Shown here: piece by piece, positions 28,036-38,067 of the stretch | How the letters are laid out: each line of letters begins with the position of its first letter | Position numbering within the stretch: the stretch's first letter is position 1 | From: Candidozyma auris | Taxonomy: Eukaryota; Ascomycota; Pichiomycetes; Serinales; Metschnikowiaceae | DNA length: 64,000 nucleotides | Reading direction: 5' to 3' | Assembly: GCF_003013715.1 (NCBI RefSeq) | Contig: NC_072813.1 | Span: 2,480,001 to 2,544,000 of the forward strand | Translations under genes and position numbers: made by a program | The notes under the pieces: model-generated | Databases searched by the model: none | What the model saw: the letters and a program-made list of their open reading frames with translations, nothing else | Told to the model about the DNA's origin: nothing

Positions 28036-29598
28036 ATGGCTGGAGACCCATTCCTATCTGATCCGTCGAAGAAGAGAAAAAGGCAGGCTAAGCCCTCCAG
28101 CGCAACCAAAAAGCAAAAGGCACAACCAAAAGACCGAGCTCCCGACAATGATGAAGAGATCTCAAGCGACTCCGGTATCGAGCCTGGCGACAGCTCGGAT
28201 GAAGGCGAGGTACCCGCTGAAATCGAGGAAAGAGAGCTTGATTCTGACGAGGAATTTGCTTCAGAAACTGCCGCAGAGAAACGTAGAAGACTCGCTAAAC
28301 AGTACCTTGAGAACTTGAAGGAGCAAGAGCTAGAAGGAGACGAGTACGACGCTCAGGAATTGGACGATGATATCTTGGCCAGAAGACTAAAAGAAGATGC
28401 CGCCGAAGGTAAGGGCCATGCTTACAAACACATTGCAGAAAAAATCGAAAAACAGCTTGAGGATTGCGCCAGAAGCAATACTCGAGTAGGGTCCAAGAAT
28501 CTCACGGGGGTGGCTGTGGCTTACCCTTTTGCATACACAGTGTCCAAAGACATGGAGCTCATCAAATGGAATATTGGTGGTAAGAAGCCCCTGAGAATGA
28601 AACATACAAAAGGTGGAGTCAAGTACTTTTCTAAAAAAGTTCACCACTGCGACCAGATCAACTGTGTGGCCGTGTCTCCAGATGGCAAGTACATCGTCAC
28701 CGGCGGCCACGATGCCAGACTCATAATATGGTCATCCGAGAACCTTACATGTTTGCGTGTTCTAGACACGCGAGCTGCTGTGAATGCTATTGCTTTTAGA
28801 AGAAACACCGACCAGTTGTTTGCAGCTTGTGCTGATCTCAGAATAAGAACATTCTCCATCGCCCAACAGGCCCAACTCGAAATCCTATACGGTCATCAAG
28901 ACAACATCACCGATATCAGCGCATTGGCCAGAGAAACTTGTGTTTCTGTAGGCTCAAGAGACAAAACGGCAATGTTCTGGAAGATTGCTGAGGAGCTGCG
29001 CTTGACGTTCAGAGGTGGTGACTCTTTGGACAAAAAGCGTAGGCGAAAAGACGGTGAGGAGGAGCGGCCATCTAGCGAGCCATTCCATATGGAAGGGTCG
29101 ATCGAGGTGTGCTCAATGGTTGACGAAACTCATTTTGTCACTGGCTCCGACAATGGTAATATAGCATTTTGGTCTTTGGGTAAGAAAAAAGCATTATTCA
29201 CACAGCGACTCGGCCACGGACTCATGCCGGAAATAAAGCCGTTCCAAGCAAGTGGCGAGTCTTCAGAAAGCATTGCTAAGATTCAAGTGCCCGAAAGACA
29301 ACCGTACTGGATTACAGCTATCCATGCCGTCCCCTATAGTGATTTCTTTGTCACGGGCTCCTACAATGGCGAGCTAAGGTTGTGGAAGATCGATAAAGAG
29401 AGATTCAAAAAATTTGAGCCCATGGGGGTGATTGGTGACATCAAAGGAGTCGTGGTAGGCATCGACAGCATTGAAAGACTGCAGAACAAAGTTGTGACTC
29501 TTATGGTGGCCTCAAGTAAGGAGCATAAGTTTGGCAGATGGTTGGGTAAGATCGAGGGTGCTCGTAACAACTTAACGACGGTGACTTTTAATGTTTAG
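28036..29598 (+). CDS. RRP9: U3 snoRNP protein Rrp9 (U3-55K)
   Basis: A 520-residue nucleolar WD40 protein that binds the box B/C motif of U3 snoRNA and supports 18S rRNA processing. The N-terminal 100 residues are basic then acidic (KKRKRQAKP, then DSDEEFASETAAEKRRRLAKQYLENLKEQE, a family block). WD40 repeats fill residues about 150-515, for example INCVAVSPDGKYIVTGGHDARLIIW, ITDISALARETCVSVGSRDKTAMFW and THFVTGSDNGNIAFWSLGKK. Length is near that of S. cerevisiae Rrp9 (573). PAC and E-box elements precede it, consistent with the ribosome-biogenesis regulon. Confidence 0.94.
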   Translation: MAGDPFLSDPSKKRKRQAKPSSATKKQKAQPKDRAPDNDEEISSDSGIEPGDSSDEGEVPAEIEERELDSDEEFASETAAEKRRRLAKQYLENLKEQELEGDEYDAQELDDDILARRLKEDAAEGKGHAYKHIAEKIEKQLEDCARSNTRVGSKNLTGVAVAYPFAYTVSKDMELIKWNIGGKKPLRMKHTKGGVKYFSKKVHHCDQINCVAVSPDGKYIVTGGHDARLIIWSSENLTCLRVLDTRAAVNAIAFRRNTDQLFAACADLRIRTFSIAQQAQLEILYGHQDNITDISALARETCVSVGSRDKTAMFWKIAEELRLTFRGGDSLDKKRRRKDGEEERPSSEPFHMEGSIEVCSMVDETHFVTGSDNGNIAFWSLGKKKALFTQRLGHGLMPEIKPFQASGESSESIAKIQVPERQPYWITAIHAVPYSDFFVTGSYNGELRLWKIDKERFKKFEPMGVIGDIKGVVVGIDSIERLQNKVVTLMVASSKEHKFGRWLGKIEGARNNLTTVTFNV

Positions 29599-29951
29599 CA
29601 TAGTAATAGCATGAAGGACGAGATACGCTGTGTAGATGGGAAAACGAGATTAAAAAGGTAAAGAAATCAAAACAAGAGAATAGTATGACATTTTGAGGTA
29701 ACCGGCTTGAATGCTGACATACACAATATGACGTCTGCGATCAAGTGCAATGCAAGTCCAAATTCTTGATCGTTAAGTTCTGTTTATGCTCTATTAATTG
29801 GTGATATTTAATGAATCCGTTATTCGGTCCCTTGGATATTCCACATGTCCACCGCGCTATGTATCTAGACGATGACCTTAAATCGAATGCTGAAAAGCAA
29901 AAAAAAAAAAAAAATCTTCATATACCTTTAAATGGTAAGCGCAAGGTCGTT
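29599..29951. other. Tail-to-tail gap RRP9 / RPC31
   Basis: 350 bp between convergent genes, with an A16 homopolymer near 29900-29915. It presumably carries both terminators; no gene. Confidence 0.55.
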
Positions 29952-30599
29952 TTAAAAAGCCGCTTCGTCGTCTCCATCGTCGCCTAGATCGTCGTCTCCA
30001 CCATCGAAGTACTTCTCGGCATTGTAGTCATCATCATCATCTTCCTCGAATTCGTCATCGTAATCCTCTTCCTCTGGCTCCTCTTGCTCTGTCTGATTTG
30101 CAGCTGGAGCAGCATCCAAGTCCTCTGCAAGGCTCTTGAGCCTTTCGAGCATTGACTCGGCCGAATCCTCCTTTTCTGTCACGTTGAACTGCTTGAGCCC
30201 ACCATCTTCTTTATATGACGACAAAAGCAATTTCTTCTTCTGCTTTGATATGCCCATCACAGAATATAGCTCTTCAGGGAAGAACTCTAGCTGGTAGGGG
30301 TACTCATCGATGGATCGCGACACCTTCTTGCGCTTCTTGAATCTGTCTGAGTATCGCTGGATCGGCTCCAGCTCTGCTTCTTTTAGTTTTGGCGTGCCAG
30401 TGTAAAAGGGCCCATCGTAGAGGAGTTTCATGAATGCTAGCGACTGTTTTGCAACGTTCTCTTCGTATTGCGAAAGCGGACCATGTACTGGGAGTTCCAA
30501 TGTGGGCCTTTCTGTGGTTTCACCTTGGGACAAGATATCTGAGTAGTCTAGCCCAAAGGGCAAGAGCATCCTTCCCGAGGATTTGTTTCTGAAGGACAT
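29952..30599 (-). CDS. RPC31: RNA polymerase III subunit C31
   Basis: A 215-residue Pol III-specific subunit (Rpc31, in the Rpc82-Rpc34-Rpc31 subcomplex needed for initiation). The N-terminus MSFRNKSSGRMLLPFGLDYSDI and the stretch SLAFMKLLYDGPFYTG match the family; the centre has KKRKKVSRSIDEYPYQLEFFPEEL. The last 50 residues are almost entirely Asp/Glu with the typical YNAEKYFDGGDDD tail. The start is the ATG at 30599. It is divergent from IPT1 across 2.9 kb. Confidence 0.92.
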   Translation of the reverse strand: MSFRNKSSGRMLLPFGLDYSDILSQGETTERPTLELPVHGPLSQYEENVAKQSLAFMKLLYDGPFYTGTPKLKEAELEPIQRYSDRFKKRKKVSRSIDEYPYQLEFFPEELYSVMGISKQKKKLLLSSYKEDGGLKQFNVTEKEDSAESMLERLKSLAEDLDAAPAANQTEQEEPEEEDYDDEFEEDDDDDYNAEKYFDGGDDDLGDDGDDEAAF

Positions 30600-31567
30600 A
30601 TGGAAAGGGACGGGGATGGGAGGTGGTAATGAGCTTTCTGCTATATGTTAAGTATGGCAGTCCTATGCAGTATCCTTAGCTTCTCCATTCCAATGTGGTG
30701 ATGACTTTGACTTTATTTCACTATATCAGTTCGCATACTTTTACTTCACTTCTTATTGCTATTTATGATTTTTTTTTCTTCATTTTATTTCCCCATAGAC
30801 AACATTATGATTAAAGTGTACTCAAACATACTTTCCGCTCATTATCATAAACTACATACTCCTGATAATACTCTTCACTCGCGCACTTCCACCTGTCTGA
30901 TGAACTAGGAAAGAGTGGTTGTTATTGACTGGCTATAAGAGAACGCCGTTAAGTATGAATATCGGACAATTAAAGTAGACGAAGTAATGGTTTTTCCGGA
31001 ATAGCGCGACTCATTAGAAGTGTTTGGTGCTGAATCTCTGTTGGATGAAAGTTTCCAAAAAAGCACTGGAGGTTGTAGTATAATTTCATAATCAAGACCA
31101 GAAGCTTCTACTTCAGACGTAAATAGCATCGTGTCTGAGTATGGTGGTCCTATTGTGAATGCATTAGACCCCATCAGCGACGAAGGCATTAACGATATTC
31201 CAGCACTTCAAGAAGCAAATATCCCGGTTAATACAACCTATCAGCGTATGGTACTTATGAAATTTACAGAAGGTGCTGAACTTTGGGGGCGATACACAGA
31301 AGAAACTAGAGCTTGGGGTCAAGAAAGGTCAGTTTGTGATAAGATGAATGTATTTGCCTCAGCGGAATATTCGAGTGATCTGATTTTAAAACCTTCTCAA
31401 GATTATCATGGAAATCGAACTTAAATTGAGGGAGTGATTTACTCTTCAATTGGCCTCACCATAACTGCCAGAACGGTGCAATGCATTGTTTACAATCAAG
31501 GAGCTGTCATTCTGGTTGTCTTAACCATCAATTCTATTTACATTGGTTGTATGAATGAAGACATTTT

Positions 31568-31614
31568 CATGAAATTCAGCATTCATGAAATTCAGCATTC
31601 ATGAAATTCAGCAT
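31568..31614. repeat. 16-bp tandem repeat, 3 copies
   Basis: CATGAAATTCAGCATT repeats with a 16-bp period starting at 31568, 31584 and 31600; the last copy ends in a mismatch. Confidence 0.85.
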
Positions 31615-31979
31615 ATAGTCACAAAAATAAACATCCGTTATTTTTGCATCACGACACTGTGGATAAGGATTCCTACAATATGCATCACTACGACCACGAG
31701 AAGAACAAGCTAATTTTAAAGCTATTAGGTGTATTTTGGCGGTGGGGATGGTAAATGACGAGATTAGTACCACTTTGCCGGTATATTCTTCTGACAAGCC
31801 GCCACAACCCACAGCTTAGCGCTCTTTACAGCGTCAGCAGGAGCAAAACGATTCACGATTGTATTTTCCTACGTTTGTTCTGCTAACGTACCGTGGATAA
31901 AAAAGCACAAAAGAATAGGGGAGGTGTTTTCGAACTGCAGTTGTGCTTCAAGAAGCGCAAACTCGGTCTCAAAAACGCA

Positions 31980-31990
31980 ATGGCTGCAAA
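31980..31990 (+). promoter_or_regulatory. ATGGCTGCRAA motif, copy 9
   Basis: Reads ATGGCTGCAAA, in the RPC31-IPT1 gap about 1.4 kb upstream of RPC31. Confidence 0.5.
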
Positions 31991-32702
31991 CAGCGAGAGA
32001 GTAGTATTTCCACAAGAACAAGAAGGCTACGAGAGTGAAATTCTGGCGAAATCCGTCAGAACCAAGCTACTCCCAAATTGTAGTCTCGAAATAATAATCA
32101 GCGCTTTCAATTGTAAAGCTTAAAATGGGGCACAGTGGAAGTTTTGGTGCATCCGGACCCGCTCGTAATGGGATTCCCAGCCACCTAGCTAAAGTATGCT
32201 TAGAGCGCAGCCACCCAATGGTAAATCCGTACACCGCGCTCGGAAGGCAGAGCATTCACGCTTTTTTCTGGACCGTGACGGCCAAAGGTGTTCAGCCCCT
32301 GTAAAAGCCATCCGGAAGTCTGGGGAACCCAGTGCCGAGCGCCGAAGGACCAAGTGGTACGAAACCAGGAGACGTTTTAAGAAAAAAAAGCAATTCTCAA
32401 CCAAACACAAGAGCAACGATATACAGCCAAGAATGCTTACAAAGTGCCAGGGGTTACTTTTTTGGTCAATTGTGCGATTGACTACTTCCCATCTGTCCAT
32501 CACCTCCCACCCACACTTTCGCAGCCAAAGGCAACTAATGCACCAGCATGAAGATTCTGGTCAATTTTGACAAACTTTACTGAATTTCAAGCAACAACGT
32601 CCTTTTCACGTCAAACTCCCAACGGATTCTAGTGACATGCCGCCGCAACCTCACTGGCCAATCCAACCACTCACTGAACTCCACGCCCTCTCATAACCTT
32701 GA

Positions 32703-32713
32703 TTCGCAGCCAT
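32703..32713 (-). promoter_or_regulatory. ATGGCTGCRAA motif, copy 10
   Basis: Reads ATGGCTGCGAA on the minus strand, about 820 bp upstream of IPT1. Confidence 0.5.
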
Positions 32714-32731
32714 TCTCAGATAAGACTCCCG

Positions 32732-32778
32732 GAAGCAAAGCGAAGTAAAGTGAAGCAAAGCGAAGCAAACCGAAGCAG
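32732..32778. repeat. 10-bp tandem repeat (GAAGCAAAGC)
   Basis: About 4.7 units of GAAGCAAAGC with point changes (GAAGTAAAGT, GAAGCAAACC). Non-coding. Confidence 0.8.
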
Positions 32779-33529
32779 ATGGCAAAAAATAGCAACCATT
32801 CCAAATCACGTAGCAAGAAACTAAAAATAGTGGTTGCACATTCACGTACTCTAAGACATCTAAATCAACAACCTGTTACTACTTTCTCGGAACCCATCGG
32901 GATCCGTCAAGGGGAGCCGCCAGGGGAATGTGCAGAACAAACACGGAACGCCATTTCCCAAGAGATCCCCCGCCTGGCAGCTTTTTTGGCTTCCATACAC
33001 AATGTTGATTTGTGGGCCCCTTTGTTCCCTTTGACGTGGGGTCTTTTTGATTTGTGACACTATGCCACAGAATGCGCTTTTAGCACCCGAGGCATCGCTC
33101 TCTTTTTTTCAGGGTCCCGAACACGAGCAAAAGACCCGAAACAGCCGCCATTAAGCCTCCAGAGGCTTCAAGACCTGGGAATCTTGGTCATACAGACCAC
33201 GATACTAAGAGACTATCGACTGCTTTTTGTCAAATTTTGCTTTGCCATGTTGAGTTTGGTGGGCTTGACCCGGTGCACTGCATTTTATTTTTAATTTTTC
33301 CTCTGACCTTATTTTTTTTTGTGCTTTTTTATTATGATTTTGCCGTCCTTTTTCCTCCCTTATATCAAGGACCCGCCATCACACGAGCCGTACTCCACAG
33401 GCCTACATTTCTATACTGTACTTGTTCTCCTTCTCTTTTCCAAAGCCGTTTCTTCCAAAGTCGTTTTTTTTTAATACTTTCTTTTGTTTCTTCTATTTCG
33501 GGTCCCTCCTCTTTCATTTTGCTAGTTCC

Positions 33530-34897
33530 ATGCTCCCCTTAGTCAAGAGAGTGGTGCTCGCGGTGCTAGGGCCGGCGGTGTTTCTCTACCAGCTCTTGAA
33601 CAGGGTGTTTTGGCTGGGGCTCAACGAACGGTCTGTGATTGGATTGCCCGTCAACTTCTTCATCAACTTTCTGCCGGTTTTCATATGGCTTTTGATATTC
33701 AAAAACGCTGGCATCATTCCAAAAGACATCAGGCCCACCATCCATGTTGCTTTGGCCCACAGGGTTGAGCAGGTGATGTTCGACGTGTGGGAGAACCCGC
33801 TTCTGTCGTTGCTTTCGTTGGTGGCCATCACCTTGGCTGCGTGGGTTCTCTACGCAAAAGTTTACCTAACCAAAAGGGAGTCGGATTCTTCTCTTGAGAC
33901 GTCGAGCTCCTCGCTGCTGCTGCTGCTGTCGTCGTTGTTTTCCGACGAGGATTTGGAGATGGTCGATTACGAAAATCCCAAAGCAGCCCCGTCCGACCCA
34001 TCCGTTCCGGCAAATTTCCAGGACCATCCGAAAATAGGCCTGTTGCCCTACATTCCCAAGTTCACCCAGCACGACGCTGTGGAAAACGCCACAAGCATCA
34101 ACAGGAGACTCAAACGTCATATGAACGAGCGCAAGGCGCCTTCTCCGTTCAATTGCTGGCCCATGGTGCCGCCAGCGCTCTTGGCGGCTTCGTGGCTCTT
34201 ACTCAACTTGGACGAGTCTCTTGCCCAGCCCATCACTGAGACGAAGGATACGATCGCGTGGTTCAGCTACGTGATTGGCCATTTCTGTGTTCCTCTTTTC
34301 ACTGCTATTTGGCTCTACGTGTTTCACCCACCAGGAGCACTCAAATGCTTCGGTTTCGCCTTAGGCGCCCAAAACATCGCCGGCGTTCTTACCCACCTCC
34401 TGTTCCCAACAGCTCCTCCATGGTTCATTCACAAGTTTGGCGACGACGCTGAAGCCAGCTACGATACCTTGGGTTACGCTGCAGGGCTCACCCGTGCCAA
34501 ATTCTCCACGGGAACTCACTTGGTCAACAACGGGTTCCACAAAAGCCCCATTGTGTTTGGCGCCGTGCCCTCATTGCACTCGGCCATGGCGGTCATCTGC
34601 TTCTTCTTCGTGTGCTACTATTCGAGGTGGGTTTTCGCCAAAGCGCTCCTTCTAGCATTTGTATTTTGCCAGTGGTGGGCCACCATCTACTTGGACCACC
34701 ATTGGCGCATAGACCTTTTTGTCGGGCTCGGTTACGCCATTGCATCCTACACGGTGTTCTCCAAGTGGTTGATGCCCCGTGTGGACCAAGAGTTTGCCCA
34801 GGCCCGTCTACATTACGATTTCAACCGAGGATCCACCATGGGCATGAGGGTGTTCCGAAACACCAAGCTACAGAACTTTTTCGACCCCATGGCTTAA
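33530..34897 (+). CDS. IPT1: Inositolphosphotransferase (IPT1-like, PAP2/AUR1 superfamily)
   Basis: A 455-residue polytopic membrane enzyme of the fungal AUR1/IPT1 group. The likely reaction is transfer of inositol phosphate to mannosyl-inositolphosphoceramide to give M(IP)2C, the most complex yeast sphingolipid, in the Golgi. The PAP2-like catalytic motifs are PSLHSAMAV (about 346-354) and YLDHHWRIDLFVG (about 387-399), with conserved His and Asp. PTAPPW and GYAAGLTRAKFSTGTH upstream match Ipt1 better than Aur1. A Ser/Leu-rich loop with acidic residues (about 120-145) separates the N-terminal helices. The start is the ATG at 33530; upstream in-frame codons have no ATG. Choice between IPT1 and another AUR1-group member is moderate. 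Confidence 0.78.
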   Translation: MLPLVKRVVLAVLGPAVFLYQLLNRVFWLGLNERSVIGLPVNFFINFLPVFIWLLIFKNAGIIPKDIRPTIHVALAHRVEQVMFDVWENPLLSLLSLVAITLAAWVLYAKVYLTKRESDSSLETSSSSLLLLLSSLFSDEDLEMVDYENPKAAPSDPSVPANFQDHPKIGLLPYIPKFTQHDAVENATSINRRLKRHMNERKAPSPFNCWPMVPPALLAASWLLLNLDESLAQPITETKDTIAWFSYVIGHFCVPLFTAIWLYVFHPPGALKCFGFALGAQNIAGVLTHLLFPTAPPWFIHKFGDDAEASYDTLGYAAGLTRAKFSTGTHLVNNGFHKSPIVFGAVPSLHSAMAVICFFFVCYYSRWVFAKALLLAFVFCQWWATIYLDHHWRIDLFVGLGYAIASYTVFSKWLMPRVDQEFAQARLHYDFNRGSTMGMRVFRNTKLQNFFDPMA

Positions 34898-35594
34898 TGG
34901 GGGAGAAAGAGACATTGCATAATAAAATAGTAATCATACTACGTTCACATACTTTTTGGGCGTAGTGAGGTGGAGCTGTCTTCGCAGGCATGATGATGAT
35001 TTACAAAGCATCCCTTTACCATTGATGAGAAGGCACAATGAGCCCCATTGGTTGACCTCATTGCTGCCTCGTTTTTGTGGTGAACCCGATAGTCTACTTT
35101 GGATTGGGTACATGAACAACTTGGTTGCAAAATGTCATTGCAAGTAGTGCCAAGGGATAATGAATCAGCTATAAGTACGTCGAAGACGAAACAAGGAACT
35201 CAAGCTGATAGTTTTGAGCGGCTGATAATTTGGCATCGAAAAAAAGAAAAAAAAAAAAAAAGATAAGAATAAAAAACAAAAGTAAAAAAGGTCGTCATAT
35301 ACACCAGCATCGTTTGATAGCATGCTTCATTGAGTACCATCGTTTACCACACCGAAGTCACAACCCCACAAGTAAAGTACGAGTAATCTAATCAACCCAA
35401 GGTCCCAAAACAATGAATTTTCACAATCTCTTCAATCTCTTCTCATCTCATATTTTGCCTGCTTTTTCACTGCTCTGCTCTGGTCATCACTAGTAGTACC
35501 GCGCCTCAGAGGTAAACAAACCAGCCACTCTACACTGATTGATCTCAACATCATCGATCTCCTCCCACCGACTCCCACACAACACAATTACGTC
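34898..35594. other. Intergenic region IPT1 / INN1
   Basis: 0.7 kb with an A-rich tract near 35240-35265. The 3' part is the INN1 promoter. No gene or motif copy seen. Confidence 0.5.
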
Positions 35595-37034
35595 ATGAAT
35601 GGGCCAGAAACTGCAGATGGCACCCTTATCATCATGGTGTGCCGGGCCAAACACTTACCCAACCGCAGGAAGCTAGATAAACAGAGTCCATATGTGCTTT
35701 TGAGAATCGGTACTGAGGCCAAAAGAACCACTGCTGCGTTCAGAGCAGGACAGACGCCTGAGTGGACACAGGAGATTCGATTTCTGTTGTCGAGAGATCG
35801 AAGACCGCTTTTGAAGCTCGATGTGCTTGATGAGACAAAAAATGATCCTACGCCTGTTGGAGATATCGAGATCGACTGTGCCGCTGTTTTCCAGGACCCA
35901 GCCCACTACAACGACGGAAAATACATTCTAGACGGGTGGCACGACTTGAAGTTTAACGGAAGAAGCGCTGGCAAGATCTACTTGGAGATGACGTTTTATC
36001 CTAGTGCTCCAATTCTCCCTCCTAAAGTGCCCTCGCCAGCTTTTGACTATGAGAGCAAAGAGCTACCGGCGATGCCTGATGAGTTCTCGAGATCAGATCC
36101 CGTACAGAGGAAAACTGTGGATGAGATATTCCAGGAGAAAGCTGACGCTTTCAGGTCGTCTGACCCGGGTCCCACGGAAAAAGAAGATGAAGATGTGTTT
36201 GTCTCTGGCAGCCCAAAGAAGGAGGGCAAGCTACGCAAGTTGAGAGAAAAGTTCCATTCGAAGGAACCACTAAGGAACCTCTTCCACTCCTCAGAACCTA
36301 AGCTGCTGAAAGTCGTGGAGGAATATTCAGCAATTCCACCATTGCAGAGCTTTGAGCACCTAGAACTGGCCATGGGCATAGACGACGGCGGCGGCTACGA
36401 GCCGCTGCTGACACCTCCTCCTCCGCCACCTCCCCCTCATTCGGCAAAGACGAGTCCTGTGAGGACGACTCCATCGAAAACAAGCCCTTCAAGGATGAGC
36501 CCAACAAAAGCTGGTCGTAAGCCACCTCCATCTCAAGTCGAGGGTGAATTCGAAAAATTGACGCTAAGTAACACCCTGGTGCCGTTCTCCGCTGAAACTG
36601 TAGGCCTCGATGACGATGACGATGACATGCCTACACAGGTGTATCATATGGGCCAAGCTGTGAGGCCACTTACCCATAAGCAGCCACAAGAAACCCCTAC
36701 TCACAAGATGAACCCAAATGAAATCGACCCAAAGTATTATGCCCCCACCCCATCGGAGCATTTGGCGAAGACCTTCCGTCTACAAAGCGGCAACGTTACG
36801 GCCAAGGATGTGGACACTGAGTACAACACCGAGAAAAGCGGGTACCTAGGTGAGGGTAGATGGCTGGCAAAGCGCTTCCTGCCGTCAGTATTCCAAAGAG
36901 TGAACGATGAGAACGAAGGAGAGGAGAATAAACCGCCCGTCCCACCGAAAGTGCCACGGGGACTCACAAACATGGAGTACTATGTGCTCGAGAAGGACAG
37001 CTACTTGAAGGATATCAACGGGAGAAGAATCTAG
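35595..37034 (+). CDS. INN1: C2-domain cytokinesis protein (INN1/Fic1 type)
   Basis: A 479-residue protein with an N-terminal C2 domain (about residues 8-130: GTLIIMVCRAKHLPNRRKLD, SPYVLLRIG, TPEWTQEIRFLL, LKLDVLDE, GKIYLEMTFYP). A long disordered region with many PxxP elements follows: PPPPPPPPHSAK, SPSRMSP-type repeats, and PPVPPKVPRG near the C-terminus. This matches Inn1 of budding yeast and Fic1 of fission yeast, which couple actomyosin ring constriction to membrane ingression and primary septum formation by binding SH3 proteins such as Hof1 and Cyk3. The symbol rests on architecture and on the PNRRKLDKQSPYV signature. The start is the ATG at 35595. Confidence 0.78.
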   Translation: MNGPETADGTLIIMVCRAKHLPNRRKLDKQSPYVLLRIGTEAKRTTAAFRAGQTPEWTQEIRFLLSRDRRPLLKLDVLDETKNDPTPVGDIEIDCAAVFQDPAHYNDGKYILDGWHDLKFNGRSAGKIYLEMTFYPSAPILPPKVPSPAFDYESKELPAMPDEFSRSDPVQRKTVDEIFQEKADAFRSSDPGPTEKEDEDVFVSGSPKKEGKLRKLREKFHSKEPLRNLFHSSEPKLLKVVEEYSAIPPLQSFEHLELAMGIDDGGGYEPLLTPPPPPPPPHSAKTSPVRTTPSKTSPSRMSPTKAGRKPPPSQVEGEFEKLTLSNTLVPFSAETVGLDDDDDDMPTQVYHMGQAVRPLTHKQPQETPTHKMNPNEIDPKYYAPTPSEHLAKTFRLQSGNVTAKDVDTEYNTEKSGYLGEGRWLAKRFLPSVFQRVNDENEGEENKPPVPPKVPRGLTNMEYYVLEKDSYLKDINGRRI

Positions 37035-37350
37035 AATAGGTGATGTGTTGATGCGGGGCTCCGATGCATAGCAGGTCTTGTTGGGGGTTTCAGCTGCTCA
37101 TTAGATATTTGATTAGAGACATTTTGCTTCAAGATTGACAGTGCTGCACGCATGTAATTATTCTTTGATGCCTACAGTCACTACACCGATGATTTATATT
37201 ACATTGGTATTATCTTATTCATGACAAATAAAAAGCGGTATATAAAAACAGCGTGATTCGGGACTTTAAAAGGAGTGAAGGTTAAAAATATCGAATGAAG
37301 TGTCAACGTGTGGAAGAATTTAAAAACAATAGACAACACAACTTATCCCC
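37035..37350. other. Tail-to-tail gap INN1 / GPI wall protein
   Basis: 316 bp between convergent genes, AT-rich, presumably both 3' ends. Nothing else visible. Confidence 0.5.
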
Positions 37351-38067
37351 TTACAACAAGTGGGCAGCAATAGCACCAAGCATACCCAAACCAACTCCCA
37401 ATGCAGCAGCCTGGCCCGAGGACGAAGCAGAGCTGGAAGCGCCAGCAGAGCTGCCAGAAGAAGTAGCTCTAGCGCTGGAAGAAAGGCTGCTGGAGCCCTT
37501 GGTAGAGCTGCTGTGACGAGTGGACGAGCTATTAGTGTAAGGAGCAGTGGTGCTGTTAGTTTTGTTTGTGTAAGGGGCGCTGGTAGCAACAGAAGAGTGG
37601 GTGGTGGTGTTGGCAGAAGCAACAGCAACCACACCCTTGTAAGCGGTCAAAGCAGCAGCCTTGGAAGCAGAAGCCTCAGAAGCAGCAGCAGCAGCCGACT
37701 TGATGGATGCCACGGAAGCAACAGAAGCAACAGAGGCAGCAGAAGCAGCAGAAGCAGCAGAAGCAGCAGAAGCAGCAGAAGCAGCAGAGGCCTCAGAGGC
37801 AGCAGAGGCAGCAGAGGCAGCAGAAGCAACAGATGCTTCAGAAGCAACAGAAGCTTCAGAGGCCTTGGAAGCCTCAGAAGCGACGGAGGCTTCAGAGGCC
37901 TTGGACTGCTCGGAGGCGACCGAGGCCAAGGAGGCGGAGACGAGCGACGAGGACTCGGATGGGTCCAAAACGGTGGTTGTGATGGTGATGGTGGAAGTCG
38001 AGATAGTCTCGTCGGCAAGAACCGAGGCGGCAAGAGCCAAAAGAGCGACTGGAGTGAAGGCGACCAT
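37351..38067 (-). CDS. Ser/Ala-rich GPI-anchored cell wall protein
   Basis: A 238-residue secreted protein. Signal peptide at 1-18 (MVAFTPVALLALAASVLA), then a Thr/Ser-rich N-terminal piece (TISTSTITITTTV). Residues about 45-140 consist of SEASVASEAS and AASAASAAS repeats, followed by a short stretch with N-glycosylation sites (NTT, NKT, NST, NSS) and a Ser-rich stalk. The C-terminus has a small-residue omega region and a hydrophobic tail (AAALGVGLGMLGAIAAHLL) typical of a GPI signal. It is presumably heavily O-mannosylated and either wall-linked or at the plasma membrane. No catalytic domain is visible, so it is structural or adhesive by inference. The repeat core is built from a 9-bp unit and is likely length-variable between strains. 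Confidence 0.85.
   Translation of the reverse strand: MVAFTPVALLALAASVLADETISTSTITITTTVLDPSESSSLVSASLASVASEQSKASEASVASEASKASEASVASEASVASAASAASAASEASAASAASAASAASAASAASVASVASVASIKSAAAAASEASASKAAALTAYKGVVAVASANTTTHSSVATSAPYTNKTNSTTAPYTNSSSTRHSSSTKGSSSLSSSARATSSGSSAGASSSASSSGQAAALGVGLGMLGAIAAHLL
37735..37880. repeat. Coding tandem repeat (9-bp GCAGAAGCA unit) in the wall protein
   Basis: On the plus strand, GCAGAAGCA-type units repeat with period 9, near-perfect at 37735-37790 and degenerate further on, coding AAS/AASEAS on the minus strand. In-frame repeats of this kind expand and contract. Confidence 0.8.

Larger units (their letters stand above)
30600..33529. other. Long divergent intergenic region RPC31 / IPT1
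   Basis: 2.9 kb between divergent genes, with two ATGGCTGCRAA sites (31980, 32703), a 16-bp triplet repeat and a 10-bp repeat near 32.7 kb. A 97-codon open frame at 31131-31424 starts at GTG, and an overlapping 94-codon ATG frame lies opposite (31189-30905); neither shows a known domain. The part near IPT1 is T-rich promoter DNA. Confidence 0.5.
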
